DNA of 64,000 nt from Pseudomonas agarici. Lineage in GTDB: Bacteria; Pseudomonadota; Gammaproteobacteria; Pseudomonadales; Pseudomonadaceae. Positions within the stretch are counted from its first letter, which is position 1; the number at the start of each line of letters is the position of its first letter. Positions 62,901 through 64,000 of this stretch are shown here, in pieces. A program made the position numbers and the translations under genes. The stretch lies in NCBI RefSeq assembly GCF_900109755.1, contig NZ_FOAR01000031.1:1-64000 (forward strand). Reading direction: 5' to 3'. The notes under the pieces were generated by a model. That model was not told the DNA's origin. It worked only from the letters and a program-made list of their open reading frames with translations, and searched no databases.

Positions 62901-62970
62901 CTACAGAGCCTAATGTTCGCGCAGGAATATTTATCGCCACAACCCGTCGCGATGTTGAAAAGCCACGCAT

Positions 62971-63004
62971 AAAAAAGCCGCATCACCCGGAGGCGAAGCG
63001 GCTT
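62971..63004 (-). terminator. Terminator of the right-hand acyl-CoA dehydrogenase gene
   Basis: AAGCCGC (62975-62981) pairs with GCGGCTT (62998-63004); on the minus strand the stem is followed by a run of T. It lies 24 bp after the stop codon. Confidence 0.8.
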
Positions 63005-63027
63005 TGCAGCAGTCAGCCAGGCAGTAA

Positions 63028-64000
63028 TCAGTAGCCCAGGCTGAAGTGCTCTTCCTTCATGTCCATCAGGTTGTTGGCCCCCGACAGCATGGCTGCAACG
63101 TGAGCACGGGTACGCGGCAGGATGCGCTGGAAGTAGAAGCGCGCCGTCTGCAGCTTGGCGGTGTAGAACGCTTCTTCGGTGGTGCCGGCGGCCAGTTTCT
63201 CGGCAGCCACACGCGCCATGTCCGCCCAGAAGTAGGCCAGGCAGGCATAACCGGAGTACATCAGGTAGTCCACCGAGGCGGCACCGACTTCTTCGCGGTC
63301 CTTCATCGCCGCCATGCCCACTTTCATGGTCAGCTCGCCCCACTCCTTGTTCAACGCGGCCAGCGGCACAACAAACTCGATGACGGCGCTGTTGCCTTCA
63401 TTGGCCTGGCAGAACTTGTGGACAATCTTGGTGAAGCTCTTCAGGGCTTCGCCCTGGGTCATCAGCACCTTGCGACCCAGCAGGTCGAGGGCCTGAATAC
63501 CGGTGGTGCCTTCGTACAGCATCGAAATACGGCTGTCGCGAACGTTCTGCTCCATGCCCCATTCGGCAATAAAGCCGTGGCCGCCGTAGATCTGCACGCC
63601 GTGGTTGGCGGCTTCGAAGCCGACTTCAGTCATGAACGCCTTGGCGATTGGGGTCATGAACGCCAACAGGGCGTCAGCCTTCTTCTTCTCTTCTTGGTCC
63701 TGACCGTACTTGACGATATCCACCTGCTTGGCGGTGAAGTAGACCATCGCCCGGTTACCTTCGGCGAAAGCTTTCATGGTCAGCAGCATGCGCCGCACGT
63801 CGGGGTGTACGATAATCGGGTCGGCGGCCTTGTCCGGCGCTTTCGGACCGGTCAGGGAACGCATCTGCAGGCGCTCGCGAGCGTACTTCAGGCCACCTTG
63901 GAAACCGATCTCGGCGTGGGCCAGGCCTTGCAGCGCGGTGCCCAGACGAGCGGTGTTCATGAACGTGAACATGCAGTTCAGGCCCTTGTTCGGCGGGCCG
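63028..64000 (-). CDS. Acyl-CoA dehydrogenase, partial at the window edge
   Basis: C-terminal about 323 residues of an acyl-CoA dehydrogenase; the frame is open to base 64000, so the 5' end is outside the window. It shares TGPKAPDK.ADPIIVHPDVRRMLLTMKA and YEGTTGIQALDL with the gene at 59460-61238, so the two are paralogues. Related to the FadE enzymes that initiate beta-oxidation of long-chain acyl-CoA. The ATG at 63972 is internal, not the true start. Confidence 0.93.
   Translation of the reverse strand, partial: GPPNKGLNCMFTFMNTARLGTALQGLAHAEIGFQGGLKYARERLQMRSLTGPKAPDKAADPIIVHPDVRRMLLTMKAFAEGNRAMVYFTAKQVDIVKYGQDQEEKKKADALLAFMTPIAKAFMTEVGFEAANHGVQIYGGHGFIAEWGMEQNVRDSRISMLYEGTTGIQALDLLGRKVLMTQGEALKSFTKIVHKFCQANEGNSAVIEFVVPLAALNKEWGELTMKVGMAAMKDREEVGAASVDYLMYSGYACLAYFWADMARVAAEKLAAGTTEEAFYTAKLQTARFYFQRILPRTRAHVAAMLSGANNLMDMKEEHFSLGY

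Noticed and set aside
1..64000. CRISPR array or toxin-antitoxin pair
   Set aside because: No regularly spaced repeats and no recognisable small toxin-antitoxin gene pair were seen.

Overview
The window is a stretch of chromosome from a fluorescent Pseudomonas, most likely of the P. fluorescens complex. The evidence is a GC-rich, gene-dense layout that follows the P. aeruginosa PAO1 order from the tyrS/rRNA junction to rpoD (tyrS, M23 peptidase, anmK, erpA, argC, hemJ, coq7, osmC-like, vfr, trpCDGE, gph, rpe, murU-amgK, lptD-surA-pdxA-rsmA-apaG-apaH-glpE, prkA-yeaH-spoVR, cca, folK-folB, plsY, tsaD, rpsU, dnaG, rpoD). After rpoD the order follows the P. putida type: lysine monooxygenase davBA, pqqFABCDE, then two acyl-CoA dehydrogenases flanking a GGDEF gene. 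Assignments rest on reading the translated sequences and remembered gene orders; no search was run.

Region 1 (1-10 kb): a stringent-type promoter at the left edge points out of the window, probably into an rRNA operon. It is followed by tyrS, a cell-wall M23 peptidase with anmK, the Fe-S carrier erpA, argC, hemJ, a nitronate monooxygenase-like gene, an SDR, a HIT protein, coq7 and an OsmC-like gene. Region 2 (10-17 kb): vfr runs tail-to-tail into a lipoate-ligase-like gene. Then come trpC, trpD, trpG, trpE, gph and rpe, all on the minus strand; trpE and trpG are adjacent, where P. aeruginosa carries its pyocin cluster. Region 3 (17-29 kb): a DUF3530 secreted protein, djlA, the peptidoglycan-recycling pair murU-amgK, and the long plus-strand envelope/housekeeping run lptD to glpE.

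Region 4 (29-42.5 kb): the prkA-yeaH-spoVR stress trio behind a candidate AlgU promoter, cca, folate genes, plsY, tsaD and the rpsU/dnaG/rpoD macromolecular-synthesis block, closed by a strong terminator. Region 5 (42.8-50 kb) is the accessory part. It starts at a tRNA-Ile2(CAU) gene and holds a possible catabolic cassette (zinc deacylase, MHS transporter, HypT-like LysR regulator), decayed non-coding stretches, a thymidylate-kinase-like NTPase and an unrecognised 283-residue protein in AT-richer DNA.

Region 6 (50-64 kb): an Lrp-type regulator with davB-davA (lysine to 5-aminovalerate), the PQQ biosynthesis genes with a short pqqA and a terminator-like attenuator before pqqB, then two paralogous acyl-CoA dehydrogenases around a membrane diguanylate cyclase; the last gene runs off the right edge. 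No CRISPR array, intact insertion sequence or prophage was seen.
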